Of a stretch of 46,215 nt of DNA, positions 25,201 to 32,015 are shown piece after piece (position 1 is the stretch's first letter; each line of letters begins with the position of its first letter). The notes beneath the pieces were generated by a model. It had not been told where the DNA came from and did no database searches. It saw only the letters and a list, made by a program, of their open reading frames with translations. This DNA is from Candidatus Latescibacterota bacterium. GTDB taxonomy: Bacteria > Latescibacterota > UBA2968 > GCA-2709665. Made by a program: the position numbers and the translations under genes. The stretch is from the NCBI GenBank assembly GCA_012270675.1, contig JAAXHW010000066.1, forward strand, positions 1 to 46,215, read 5' to 3'.

Positions 25201-27540
25201 CTCTCCCACGTCCGCGTCTGCCGGTCTCCCGCGCACGCTCCCGGTACGGTGTACCGACAGCCAGGCCGGGCCGGATACCTTCCGGAAGCTCAGCGTGTCC
25301 TCATCCGGGTCTGAGGCGGCCAGATGCATCTGAAACACCGAATCCTCCAGGGCCGTCTGCGGGGACACCGGCGTTACCACAGGCGCCTGATTTGGTCGAT
25401 CGATCACCACGATCTCCTGTTTTGCCACAGCCGTATACCACGTCCCGGAAATCTCGGCACGACCGACAGATACCCCGGTCAACGCTCCATTCTCTCCCAC
25501 CTTCAGGTGGGCCGAATCCACATGCCAGCTCACCTCTTCCGTCACCTCCCGGTGGGTGCTGTTGCTGTAGTACGCAATCGCCTTCACAACGCCCCTTGCG
25601 CCTACGTGCAGGGAATTGGGCGCGTTCAACGCCAGCCGCTCCAGCAGCGGACGGGGAAGCCCTGGAGAAAAGCGCCCGCTTCCGGGAAAGGCATCGTGCG
25701 GCACGTATGCTCCGGATGCCTGCCGGGCAAGGGACACATTCACGTCCCCTTCCACTTGATAGTCGACATAGGCCACCGTATCCTCAAAGGCCGGATCAAT
25801 CAGCAGCACCACATCCCCCGAATTCGTCAACCCATTCCCAATACTCCCATCGTCAACAAACACAAGCCCCGCAACCCCCAGCGGCTCCCCACCTCCAAAC
25901 AGCACCGCGCGCTTCAGAGACCCCAGCACCGTACCCTCCGGAAAACGAAACCGCCGGACTTCCGAAACATCGTCATCGCTCAATGTCCACCCGCCGATAT
26001 TCACCGCTTCCGCTCCCAGGTTGAGCACCTCCACGAACTCATCCGCCTTGCTGTCCCGCAGGCCATCGCCGTTGGCGTCACCCTCCGGTCCGGAGGGAGG
26101 GTCTGCCAGGATCTCATCGATAACGACCCGGGGCCGTGCCTCTACCGACAGGGTGAAGGTCTGCACGGCCTCTGCTCCGTGGGGGTCGGATGCGATGAGG
26201 GAGAACACCACCTCTCCCGCCCGGGTCGGCGTCCACAGGAAGGCTCCGGTCGCAGCATTCAGCCTGACCCCCTCTGCCTCAGCCTCTATCCGGACCTGTC
26301 CCCCGTCCAGATTGCGGACCTGCGGGGCGTAGCGGCAGGTCTTCCCCACCCGTGCCCGGAGAGGTGGGACGCCCACGATCTCAGGCGCCCTGTTCAGAAC
26401 CTCGATCCGGACGGTGCCTTCCGTTTCAGCTTCGCCGTCTGAGACACGAATCCGCACTTCGTGCACCCCCACATCGGCATCCGCAGGCGTGCCGGTCAGG
26501 CGGTCTGCGTCGGCATCCAACCCCACCCATCCGGGCGCCGACGCGAGGCTGAAGGTCAATACGTCCCCATCGGAGTCCGAAGCCGGAATCGGCCATATGA
26601 AACCGGAGTCTTCAATAGCAAAAACAGTCTCCGGCAGAAGGAGTTCCGGAGATCGGTTCGGACGGAACATCACCTCAATCTTCCCTGCCCTGGCAACGAT
26701 CGGCAGGGCCACGCCTTCAGCATCCGGCAGCAACGCACGGGCGATCCGGAGCGGGACCTCACCAACGGCTGCACGATCGAAAATCCGCAACCGCACGTGG
26801 AGCACGGCACCCGCACCGGCCGGCAGCAGGGAGGTCCCCGACAGGTCGGTCAGCAAGACCGTAGCCTGCCCCGCCTGCCGGGATCTCCCGTAGGCGGTGA
26901 GATCGCCTCCCCGCCCCCCGGACGCGGCGTCAACAAACGCAAGCACCTCTCCGTCCCATGCCAGCTCCACCTGAAGCCCGGCGGCCGGCTCGGAGTTCTC
27001 CAGCACCAGCGCAACAGCCACCGTATCTCCCGGCAACCCCATGGCCTGTTCCATACGCGCTACAAAACCGGTCACCTTGACCTCTCCGTCGATCCGGATC
27101 GGCTCAATCCTCCCGGGGGGATGGGCGTCGTCGCCCAGGTCGGCCTGGATCAGGCGCAGGGGGTAGACCCCGATCCTTGCCTCACTGTCGATCAGGAAAC
27201 GCATCCGGGCGATGGTCCCCTCTCCCGGAGGCACGGCGCTGCCCAGCGCAGGGTCGAGCATCAACACGCGCAGAGAATCGTCCGCTGTATGGGAATACGC
27301 CTCCATCGTCTCCGTCCGTTCCGCGGGTTCCACCTCCAGAGGCGTCATCGTCCCCTTCTCAAAGCCCACGGTCCACGCTGCTCCCGAAATCGGGCTCAGA
27401 TTCTTCAACACAACCTCCGCCATCAGGGTATCTCCTGCGCCCGCCACACCGCCCCGCACCCACAGGGTATCGGTCTGCGCAGGGACTTCACCCGTCCCCA
27501 ACACCAACCCCATCGCGACCAGACCGAGCCCCCGTCGCAT
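22207..27540 (-). CDS. Giant secreted protein with cohesin-like, putative-Ig and four lamin-tail domains and a C-terminal sorting domain
   Basis: 1777 residues with signal peptide (GLVAMGLVLGTGEVPAQ). Two N-terminal modules (about 22-150 and 155-290) look like cohesin domains. Putative Ig/cadherin-like repeats follow (ATGAFLWTPTR, DADVGVHEVRIRVSDGEAE), and Big_2-like stretches lie at about 650-700 and 1230-1290. Four lamin-tail domains sit near 470-590, 890-1008, 1067-1187 and 1513-1627, each opening with VVIDEILADPPSG-type sequence then DGxxD, EFVE and GGWTLSDDD. The C-terminal ~90 residues (PNPFNRNTRVGF ... GRDDAGRPAGSGVYLIRIE) are the FlgD-Ig/type A sorting domain of type IX secretion cargo. 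Residues 387-590 and 808-1011 are almost identical, reflecting a recent DNA duplication. One base separates it from the upstream dockerin-containing gene, so both are likely driven by the sigma54 promoter at 29783. Probable role: surface scaffold or adhesion; inferred. Confidence 0.85.
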   Translation of the reverse strand: MRRGLGLVAMGLVLGTGEVPAQTDTLWVRGGVAGAGDTLMAEVVLKNLSPISGAAWTVGFEKGTMTPLEVEPAERTETMEAYSHTADDSLRVLMLDPALGSAVPPGEGTIARMRFLIDSEARIGVYPLRLIQADLGDDAHPPGRIEPIRIDGEVKVTGFVARMEQAMGLPGDTVAVALVLENSEPAAGLQVELAWDGEVLAFVDAASGGRGGDLTAYGRSRQAGQATVLLTDLSGTSLLPAGAGAVLHVRLRIFDRAAVGEVPLRIARALLPDAEGVALPIVARAGKIEVMFRPNRSPELLLPETVFAIEDSGFIWPIPASDSDGDVLTFSLASAPGWVGLDADADRLTGTPADADVGVHEVRIRVSDGEAETEGTVRIEVLNRAPEIVGVPPLRARVGKTCRYAPQVRNLDGGQVRIEAEAEGVRLNAATGAFLWTPTRAGEVVFSLIASDPHGAEAVQTFTLSVEARPRVVIDEILADPPSGPEGDANGDGLRDSKADEFVEVLNLGAEAVNIGGWTLSDDDVSEVRRFRFPEGTVLGSLKRAVLFGGGEPLGVAGLVFVDDGSIGNGLTNSGDVVLLIDPAFEDTVAYVDYQVEGDVNVSLARQASGAYVPHDAFPGSGRFSPGLPRPLLERLALNAPNSLHVGARGVVKAIAYYSNSTHREVTEEVSWHVDSAHLKVGENGALTGVSVGRAEISGTWYTAVAKQEIVVIDRPNQAPVVTPVSPQTALEDSVFQMHLAASDPDEDTLSFRKVSGPAWLSVHRTGSVRGRPADADVGEARVVVAVTDGRVRLETAFEIKVLNRPPRIVGVPPLRARVGKACRYAPQVRNLDGGQVRIEAEAEGVRLDASTGAFLWTPTRTGDFLFSLIASDPHGAEAVQTFTLSVEARPRVVIDEILADPPSGPEGDANGDGLRDSKADEFVEVLNLGAEAVNIGGWTLSDDDVSEVRRFRFPEGTVLESLERAVLFGGGEPLGVAGLVFVDDGSIGNGLTNSGDVVLLIDPAFEDTVAKAEYRVEGDLNQSLVRDSTRWVGHAEPPGIGLFSPGRPRETAASPTKRPPGRRPEGVVINEILANPPSGAAGDANGDGVRHGFEDEFVELWNSGTEPADLSGWRLGDDDVGPDRLFQFPENSLLPVGGYVTLFGGGSPQGVAGGVVVDDGRIGDGLSNAGDRVVLVSADGVDTLQVVGFGKGRPGISWVRGRDGTLVEHDRLPGKGAFSPGYPRPELTGLRLLPDSLRLTPGTEGTFQAFGGFSDSTEVDLTAWVRWTVEDSAVAKVDSTGTVRGVAGGSTGLTAYWGEHIAALARVAVGPTREEADSLAVTDSTGVSARDSAGHGPNRPPEILSLPDTIAVVGLRYRYRPRAEDPDGDPVSLHAPVRPDWLALDGETLEGTPLPGDVGNPEVVVEAGDGQDRSEQRFRIRVLEPEGLLGGAPDSLAFVGLTWRWPFVLKGDFEVQVEGGPVLARSGRVLVWRPRPEDEGERIVAVSVSGNSFEEQVVAYRVFVLPHPHLQVTEVLVDPPQDVDGDGVVDALKDQFVELFNAGGHPMDLSGWSLGDDDGAPFRFPVGSVIRPQGLFTLFGGGTTDIDAGRFSAGGRIGNGLAGSDRILLIAPAGPDTLIDTGYSGGKVGASLVPDPRREGQWVAHTAVSNRRFSPGTVEAVVPTEADTSEAHPAGADTLISADADTSSPFELPTPNPFNRNTRVGFRTDGGEIRLTVFSILGQPVRQLVREAFPPGRHQVVWDGRDDAGRPAGSGVYLIRIETGQTTHTMRVLLLR
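24508..25118 (-). repeat. Internal direct repeat, copy 2 (residues ~808-1011 of the giant protein)
   Basis: Near-identical to 25771-26381 at a constant 1263-bp offset (421 codons), spanning an Ig-like region and a whole lamin-tail domain. Scattered differences include those near 24650 and 24945. Confidence 0.9.
25771..26381 (-). repeat. Internal direct repeat, copy 1 (residues ~387-590 of the giant protein)
   Basis: Partner of 24508-25118. Identity persists at third codon positions, so the duplication is recent or homogenised by gene conversion. Frame and domain boundaries are kept. Confidence 0.9.
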
Positions 27541-27541
27541 C

Positions 27542-29743
27542 TTACCGCAACAGGACCATCTTCACCACGGCCCGGTAGGTGTCCGCTTCCAGACAGACGA
27601 GATAGACCCCGCTGGCGACCCGTCGGCCACGCCGGTCCCGGCCGTCCCAGTATACCCGGTGGGTGCCTGCGCGCACCGATCCGTCCACCAGCCGGGCTAC
27701 CTCCTGGCCGAGGCAGGAAAAGATCCGAAGCGCCACCCGGCTCTCCTGCGGCAGGTCGTAGGCGATCACCGTGGCGCTGTTGAACGGGTTGGGATGGTTC
27801 TGGCTCAGGGCATAGGCCGTGGGCAGGGCCGGGGCCTGTTGAAACCTCACCCGGGCGCCCCGGAGGTCGACGCCCTGTATACTCACCACACCCACAGGGT
27901 CCCCCACCTGCTCCCCATCGGACAGGGACAGGCAGATCTGCCCATCCCGACCCCGCACGCCCTGCTCGGACAGGGTATAGATCAGGGCTTTCAGCGTCCC
28001 GTGCGGCGTACGCCGTGCGGTCAACACGGCCTCACCCCCCTCTTGTAAGCGCACCTCCTCGACCGGCCCCTCTACCTCTAAGGAGATCGCCCGCAGCGCC
28101 ACCGGGACCTCCACGCTGAGGACTGTGCCACCCGCTTCCATCCGCCATGTGGCGATCCCCGGCGGCACTGCCTTTGCGCCTGCGATGGGCTTCCCCAGAA
28201 TCCACCCGATGAGTTTGGCCAGGTCGAAGATATCGATCTCGCCGTCCCCGTTCAGGTCTGCCGCGCGCCGTTCAAAAAGGGTCGCCGACGCGTCTAAAAT
28301 CAGGTGAACCGAATGGAGGGCGTCCAGCAGATCACGCGTCCCATCAGCGTTCAGGTCTCCCACCTCGGCAGCCCGCAGTAACGCCTCCCCCAGCAGCGCC
28401 TCCAGGCCTGCCCACACCACCGTCGAGCCCGGCCCCAGGGCCAGCACCCCGTTTCCACCCACCGGGCGGGCCACCGAGGAATCCGACACCGTCCAGGCCA
28501 GCCCCCCGTCGATGCGTTCCCGGCTGCTGTCGGAGTAGACCCCTTCCACAGCGTAGACAACCGAGTCTCCAACCAGCACCAGCGTCTCAGAAGGTGCAAG
28601 CACCAGGCCGGCAAGCCCGGGGGCGACCACCTCTACCCGGGCCTCCGGTGAACGCAGCTCGCCGGCAAGCGCGGTGACGCCGACCTCTCCCAGCCCCCTG
28701 GCCTCTGCGTGCCCGCCTTCCAGCGCGAGAACCGTCGTGTCGGACACCTCCCAGCTCACCTCGTCCTCCAGTGTCCGCACCTCCCCATCCCCAAAGATCC
28801 CCCTGACGTCAAAGGTGAACGTCTCTCCCAGCGCCACCGATGTGTCCGAAGGCAGGATTTCGATGCCGGAGAGCATAATTCTGGGTGTCCCTGGAGAGAA
28901 AAGTGCCCCATTCGCCGGGAATAATTTGTGCAGGACAAACTCGCCCCGCCCCTCCGGATGACGCACCAGGGACTGGTCCTTACCCCCCTCCGGTCCGTAT
29001 GTAGCCCGGGCCAGCGTATCGGACTGATCGATCAGATAGACGGCATCTCCGGAATTGCTCAACCCGCTCCCGAGCTTGCCATCATCCGTAAAAACCTGTC
29101 CCTCGATTCCCACGGGCGTTCCCCCGCCAAACAGCACCACCCGCTCCCCCGGCCCGATCCGGGTCTCCGGCGGGAAGGTGAACCGCCTGTCGGGAGCCGT
29201 CCCTTTGTCGCTGAGCTGCCATCCGCTCAGTTCCACGGACCGCAGTCCGATGTTCAGCAACTCCACAAACTCGTCCTGGCTGCTGTGCCGGATACTGTCC
29301 CCATTCGCGTTCCCGGCCTCCCCGGAAGGCGGGTCTGCCAGGATCTCATTGATCACCACCACCTCGAAGGCCCCCTCGCCGTCCAGGTCCACCCCCACGG
29401 AGCCACCGTTCGTCCCCACCTCCAGGCGTCTGGCAAACCGTCCGGTATCGGGTGGGGCGAACCGGACCGGGAGGTCCAGCACACCGGCCGGGCCCAGGAG
29501 AATCGAATCCCCGGAGAAGGGCGCTGTGGGCAGTGTGTACACAGAGTCGGGCAGCGTGGCGGACGCCACCAGGAGGTCCACGGCTCCGGTGTTGCGTATG
29601 CGCACCGTATCCACCGCCTCGGTGCCCACACGCACCGGCCCGAACACAAGCGTGTCCGGCTCGGCGGTCCCATCCGCCCCGGCCCCGGCCTGTAGAACCT
29701 GTAGCGCTGCCCAAATACCCATTGTGGCAACCTTTCCCTTCAC
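27542..29743 (-). CDS. Secreted protein with lamin-tail domain, dockerin and C-terminal sorting domain
   Basis: 733 residues. A likely signal peptide (KGKVATMGIWAALQVLQAGA) is followed by an ASPM/choice-of-anchor-like beta domain (about 28-128; LVFGPVRVGTEAVDTVRI, LPVRFAPPDTGRF). A lamin-tail domain (about 129-245) opens with VVINEILADPPSG. Two bacterial Ig-like segments (about 290-450) come next. A type I dockerin at about 460-517 has two calcium loops, DLNADGTRDLLDA and DLNGDGEIDIFDL. A cohesin-like beta stretch follows, and a FlgD/type A sorting domain (NHPNPFNSATVIAYDL ... DGRDRRGRRVASGVYLV) ends the protein. The dockerin could dock onto the cohesin-like modules of the next gene. The GTG at 29743 keeps the basic N-region of the signal peptide; ATG 29722 is the alternative. 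A perfect sigma54 promoter lies 40 bp upstream. Confidence 0.87.
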   Translation of the reverse strand: MKGKVATMGIWAALQVLQAGAGADGTAEPDTLVFGPVRVGTEAVDTVRIRNTGAVDLLVASATLPDSVYTLPTAPFSGDSILLGPAGVLDLPVRFAPPDTGRFARRLEVGTNGGSVGVDLDGEGAFEVVVINEILADPPSGEAGNANGDSIRHSSQDEFVELLNIGLRSVELSGWQLSDKGTAPDRRFTFPPETRIGPGERVVLFGGGTPVGIEGQVFTDDGKLGSGLSNSGDAVYLIDQSDTLARATYGPEGGKDQSLVRHPEGRGEFVLHKLFPANGALFSPGTPRIMLSGIEILPSDTSVALGETFTFDVRGIFGDGEVRTLEDEVSWEVSDTTVLALEGGHAEARGLGEVGVTALAGELRSPEARVEVVAPGLAGLVLAPSETLVLVGDSVVYAVEGVYSDSSRERIDGGLAWTVSDSSVARPVGGNGVLALGPGSTVVWAGLEALLGEALLRAAEVGDLNADGTRDLLDALHSVHLILDASATLFERRAADLNGDGEIDIFDLAKLIGWILGKPIAGAKAVPPGIATWRMEAGGTVLSVEVPVALRAISLEVEGPVEEVRLQEGGEAVLTARRTPHGTLKALIYTLSEQGVRGRDGQICLSLSDGEQVGDPVGVVSIQGVDLRGARVRFQQAPALPTAYALSQNHPNPFNSATVIAYDLPQESRVALRIFSCLGQEVARLVDGSVRAGTHRVYWDGRDRRGRRVASGVYLVCLEADTYRAVVKMVLLR

Positions 29744-29782
29744 GTCGTCTCTCCGGTCGGGTGGTTGTGCTTCGGGTCACCC

Positions 29783-29798
29783 TGCAAGCCCCGTGCCA
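29783..29798 (-). promoter_or_regulatory. Sigma54 (-24/-12) promoter of the dockerin/cohesin surface-protein genes
   Basis: The minus strand reads TGGCACGGGGCTTGCA, matching the sigma54 consensus TGGCACG-N4-TTGCW at every fixed position. Transcription would begin about 29 nt before the GTG at 29743, with a GGAGAG ribosome site in the short leader. Such promoters need an NtrC-type activator, one of which is encoded at 10915-12336. Confidence 0.85.
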
Positions 29799-29907
29799 CC
29801 CCCGTTCAATTTGTCACAACCATAAATTTATAAGCCCGTTACGGGTACTCCTGAAAATTCCACAGAGGCCGGAAAATTGAAAAGGGTTTGCAATTCGCTC
29901 CTGTGAA

Positions 29908-29926
29908 CCTGAACACCTATTTCAGG
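29908..29926. promoter_or_regulatory. Dyad upstream of the sigma54 promoter (possible enhancer site)
   Basis: Perfect inverted repeat CCTGAA-N7-TTCAGG centred about 125 bp upstream of the -24/-12 promoter, the usual distance for NtrC-type activator binding sites. The dyad is visible; its role is inferred. Confidence 0.4.
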
Positions 29927-29938
29927 CTCAATCGGAAT

Positions 29939-29973
29939 AAAAAAAGGCGCTGACCACTTTCTGGTCAGCGCCT
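29939..29973 (-). terminator. Intrinsic terminator, second of a tandem pair
   Basis: On the minus strand a 12-bp perfect stem AGGCGCTGACCA (29945-29956 with 29962-29973) and five-base loop are followed by seven T residues. It backs up the terminator at 29988-30018. Confidence 0.85.
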
Positions 29974-29987
29974 GTCCGGGCATCCAC

Positions 29988-30018
29988 AAAAAAACCGCTG
30001 CAGTCACACCTGCAGCGG
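29988..30018 (-). terminator. Intrinsic terminator, first of a tandem pair
   Basis: A 9-bp stem CCGCTGCAG/CTGCAGCGG with a six-base loop (29995-30018), followed on the minus strand by seven T residues, 30 bp after the stop of the 85-aa gene. Confidence 0.85.
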
Positions 30019-30047
30019 CCCGGACGCTTCTGTGGCGTTCTCCCGAC

Positions 30048-30305
30048 TCAGTCCTTTTCAGCTTCTCCCATGGGATAGAGCCGAACAACCCCATCTGTTG
30101 CGGGCACCATGATCTCCACAATCCAGCCGTTGACCTCTTTGCCCATCACCCGAACCTGCTTGGGAATACGCCGCAGCACCCGGGCCTCTTTCGACACCCT
30201 GGAAAACGCCCGGCACTCCTCATCGTCAATACAGAAATAGCGCTGAATACGCCCCTCAGGCGTTCCGCCCAACTGGGCCGTTTCACCCGATTGCCCTTCA
30301 GCCAT
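30048..30305 (-). CDS. Hypothetical protein, 85 aa, in the bamD-nadD transcript
   Basis: Not recognised. Acidic ends flank a basic middle (VSKEARVLRRIPKQVRVMG). The sequence FCIDDEECRAFSRVSKE suggests a helix, followed by a strand-rich WIVEIMVPATDGVVRLYPM. There is no signal peptide, membrane segment or metal-binding cluster beyond two isolated cysteines (FCIDDEEC). The start is well supported: AAGAGGTGA lies six bases before ATG 30305. It begins 14 bp after nadD and ends just before two tandem terminators, so it is the last cistron of bamD-nadD-orf85. Its place suggests a housekeeping or envelope-linked role, but no function should be assumed. Confidence 0.75.
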   Translation of the reverse strand: MAEGQSGETAQLGGTPEGRIQRYFCIDDEECRAFSRVSKEARVLRRIPKQVRVMGKEVNGWIVEIMVPATDGVVRLYPMGEAEKD

Positions 30306-30319
30306 AGTTCACCTCTTCT

Positions 30320-30907
30320 TTAACGATAAAGTCCATGCGTTTCGATAAAGCGGGCCACCTGCTCCGGCACCAGGTGACGAATGGGCTGTCCGGCCTTCAC
30401 ACGGGCCCGAATATCCGTAGAAGAGATTTCCAGAAGGGGCGTCTCCAAAAACGTCATATGCCTGGCCAGGTGAGGGGCGATTTGACGCCGATCGAATTCA
30501 GGGCGATCCACCACCGTAACCTGCGCCAGCCCAAGCACCCCTTCCGGATCGCACCATGTGGGCATCTCCACGGCATTATCTGCCCCAAGCACCAGGTAGA
30601 GGTCCACGCCCGCTCCCAGCCTCCGGCGCAACCGCCTCAGCGTCTCCACCGTATAAGACGTTCCCGGGCGCTCAAGTTCAATCCGCGACAACTCAAACGC
30701 GGGATTGTCCACTACGGCCAACCCCACCATCTCTGCACGCGCTTCTACGGACGCCATCTCAGGATACCGCTTGTGCGGCGGCTCTGCGGAAGGCATAAAG
30801 AACATCCGCTCCAGCCCCAGACGGCGCAGAACCTCCTGTCCGATGATCAGGTGTCCCGTGTGAATCGGATCGAACGTCCCACCCAAAATACCGATCCTGC
30901 GCCCCAT
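30320..30907 (-). CDS. nadD: Nicotinate-nucleotide adenylyltransferase
   Basis: Converts nicotinate mononucleotide and ATP to deamido-NAD in NAD biosynthesis. 195 residues, normal for the family. Nucleotidyltransferase motifs are clear: GILGGTFDPIHTGHL with the (T/H)xGH site, FMPSAEPPHK, LVLGADNAVEMPTW, and the C-terminal ISSTDIRARVKAGQPIRHLVPEQV, which carries the second ATP-binding SxTxxR signature. Start ATG 30907 follows GAGGGCGC and lies six bases after the bamD stop, so the two are probably co-transcribed. Nothing is unusual. Confidence 0.96.
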   Translation of the reverse strand: MGRRIGILGGTFDPIHTGHLIIGQEVLRRLGLERMFFMPSAEPPHKRYPEMASVEARAEMVGLAVVDNPAFELSRIELERPGTSYTVETLRRLRRRLGAGVDLYLVLGADNAVEMPTWCDPEGVLGLAQVTVVDRPEFDRRQIAPHLARHMTFLETPLLEISSTDIRARVKAGQPIRHLVPEQVARFIETHGLYR

Positions 30908-30913
30908 GCGCCC

Positions 30914-31738
30914 TCACTTGCCATCCACCGGGCCTTGTTCGGGTTGCTGCGCTTCTGTCGATGCCGGACGAACCGATTGCTGTTTGGCAACCGATGCCAG
31001 CGCCTTCTCCATCTCCTCCTCAACCTCTTGTCTGAAATCGTCCGGAATATCACTCGACAGCAGAAGCCTCAAACTCTCCACGGCCTTATCCGGTTCTTCC
31101 ATCCGGTGCTGTGCCCGGGCGAGTACAAAACGCGCGAGATTCACAACATCCGTATCCTCGAACTCGGTCAGGATAATTTCGCAATAGCGTACAACCGAAA
31201 GCAGGTTCTCCCACTTCAGGTAGCTTTTGGCAACCATCAGCTTTTTGGCCGCCAGCTTATTGCGCAGCTCCTGGATACGCGCTTCGGCGTCTGCAACCCG
31301 TTCGCTGTTTGGAAAATCCTCGGCAAACCGCCTGAATTCCCTGATGGCCTTCCACGTGTCATCCTGGTCGTGGTGAATCCCTCGAGATTGCCTGTAATAA
31401 CAGATCCCGATCTGGTAGCGGGCTTCGTCTACAAAGGGGCTGGTGGGAAACTCGTTGATCAATCGCTCGTATTCAAAGATGGCCGTCACATAGTCTTTGG
31501 AACAAAAATAGGCCTGCCCCAGACTGTACTGTGCATCGTCTACCAGATGGGACCCGGGAAAATCCGACAGCAGATTTTGAAACAGCTGTTGCGCCTGCCA
31601 GCACTTCCTCTTGAGCAACGCTTTGTTACCTGCTTCGTAATAGCGCTCTGCGCTGGGGTGCCTGTACTTATCCTGCCCGCATCCCAGCACCCCAACCAGG
31701 CAGAGCCCCCACAGGATCGCCAGTTTATGGTTTGACAT
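30914..31738 (-). CDS. bamD: Outer-membrane assembly lipoprotein BamD
   Basis: Lipoprotein of the BAM complex that inserts beta-barrel proteins into the outer membrane; its presence indicates a diderm cell. 274 residues. The signal peptide ends in LVGVLGC with lipidated Cys20. Five TPR-like repeats follow, for example AERYYEAGNKALLKRKCWQA, LVDDAQYSLGQAYFCSKDYV, FVDEARYQIGICYYRQS, and a REFRRFAEDFPNSERVADAEARI segment typical of BamD. The C-terminal tail (RPASTEAQQPEQG) is low complexity. GAGAGG precedes ATG 31738. A sigma70-type promoter lies about 115 bp upstream. It heads the bamD-nadD-orf85 transcript. Confidence 0.92.
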   Translation of the reverse strand: MSNHKLAILWGLCLVGVLGCGQDKYRHPSAERYYEAGNKALLKRKCWQAQQLFQNLLSDFPGSHLVDDAQYSLGQAYFCSKDYVTAIFEYERLINEFPTSPFVDEARYQIGICYYRQSRGIHHDQDDTWKAIREFRRFAEDFPNSERVADAEARIQELRNKLAAKKLMVAKSYLKWENLLSVVRYCEIILTEFEDTDVVNLARFVLARAQHRMEEPDKAVESLRLLLSSDIPDDFRQEVEEEMEKALASVAKQQSVRPASTEAQQPEQGPVDGK

Positions 31739-31852
31739 GCCCTCTCATATTCCGTCATAATCACAAGGTCAAAGCCCTGTCCAAATCTTGCGAATCGCCG
31801 AACACCTGTCTCTCTTTAACGATACGAAAGCCGAAATGTTCCGCTTATGTCC

Positions 31853-31881
31853 ATAATAGGCAAACGCCTCCGGCAAGTCAA
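31853..31881 (-). promoter_or_regulatory. Sigma70-type promoter of bamD-nadD
   Basis: TTGACT (31876-31881), 17-bp spacer, TATTAT (31853-31858) on the minus strand, predicting a leader of about 108 nt before bamD. Confidence 0.6.
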
Positions 31882-31918
31882 GAGAATAACCCGCATGCCG
31901 CAGGTGGACAGAATCGGC

Positions 31919-31947
31919 TTGACGGTAAACGCGAATCATGATACCTT
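31919..31947 (+). promoter_or_regulatory. Possible promoter of the ribokinase gene
   Basis: TTGACG (31919-31924), 17-bp spacer and a weak TACCTT (31942-31947), about 70 bp before the ATG. The -10 keeps only the three most conserved positions. Confidence 0.3.
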
Positions 31948-32015
31948 CACGCTGCCGGCTGATTCGCCGATTTTGATCCCCACTTCAAACACTACATTGC
32001 CCGGAAACCGCCGCA

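Larger units (their letters stand above)
29744..30047. other. Intergenic region with sigma54 promoter, upstream dyads and two terminators
   Basis: It contains, from left to right, the sigma54 promoter of the surface-protein genes, an 11-bp palindrome CCCGTTACGGG (29835-29845), a CCTGAA-N7-TTCAGG dyad and two minus-strand terminators that close the bamD-nadD-85-aa transcript. No additional gene is seen. Confidence 0.7.

Noticed and set aside
24508-26381. Large direct repeats as a CRISPR array or insertion sequence
   Set aside because: They are in frame within one gene and encode whole protein domains; there are no spacers, transposase or terminal repeats.
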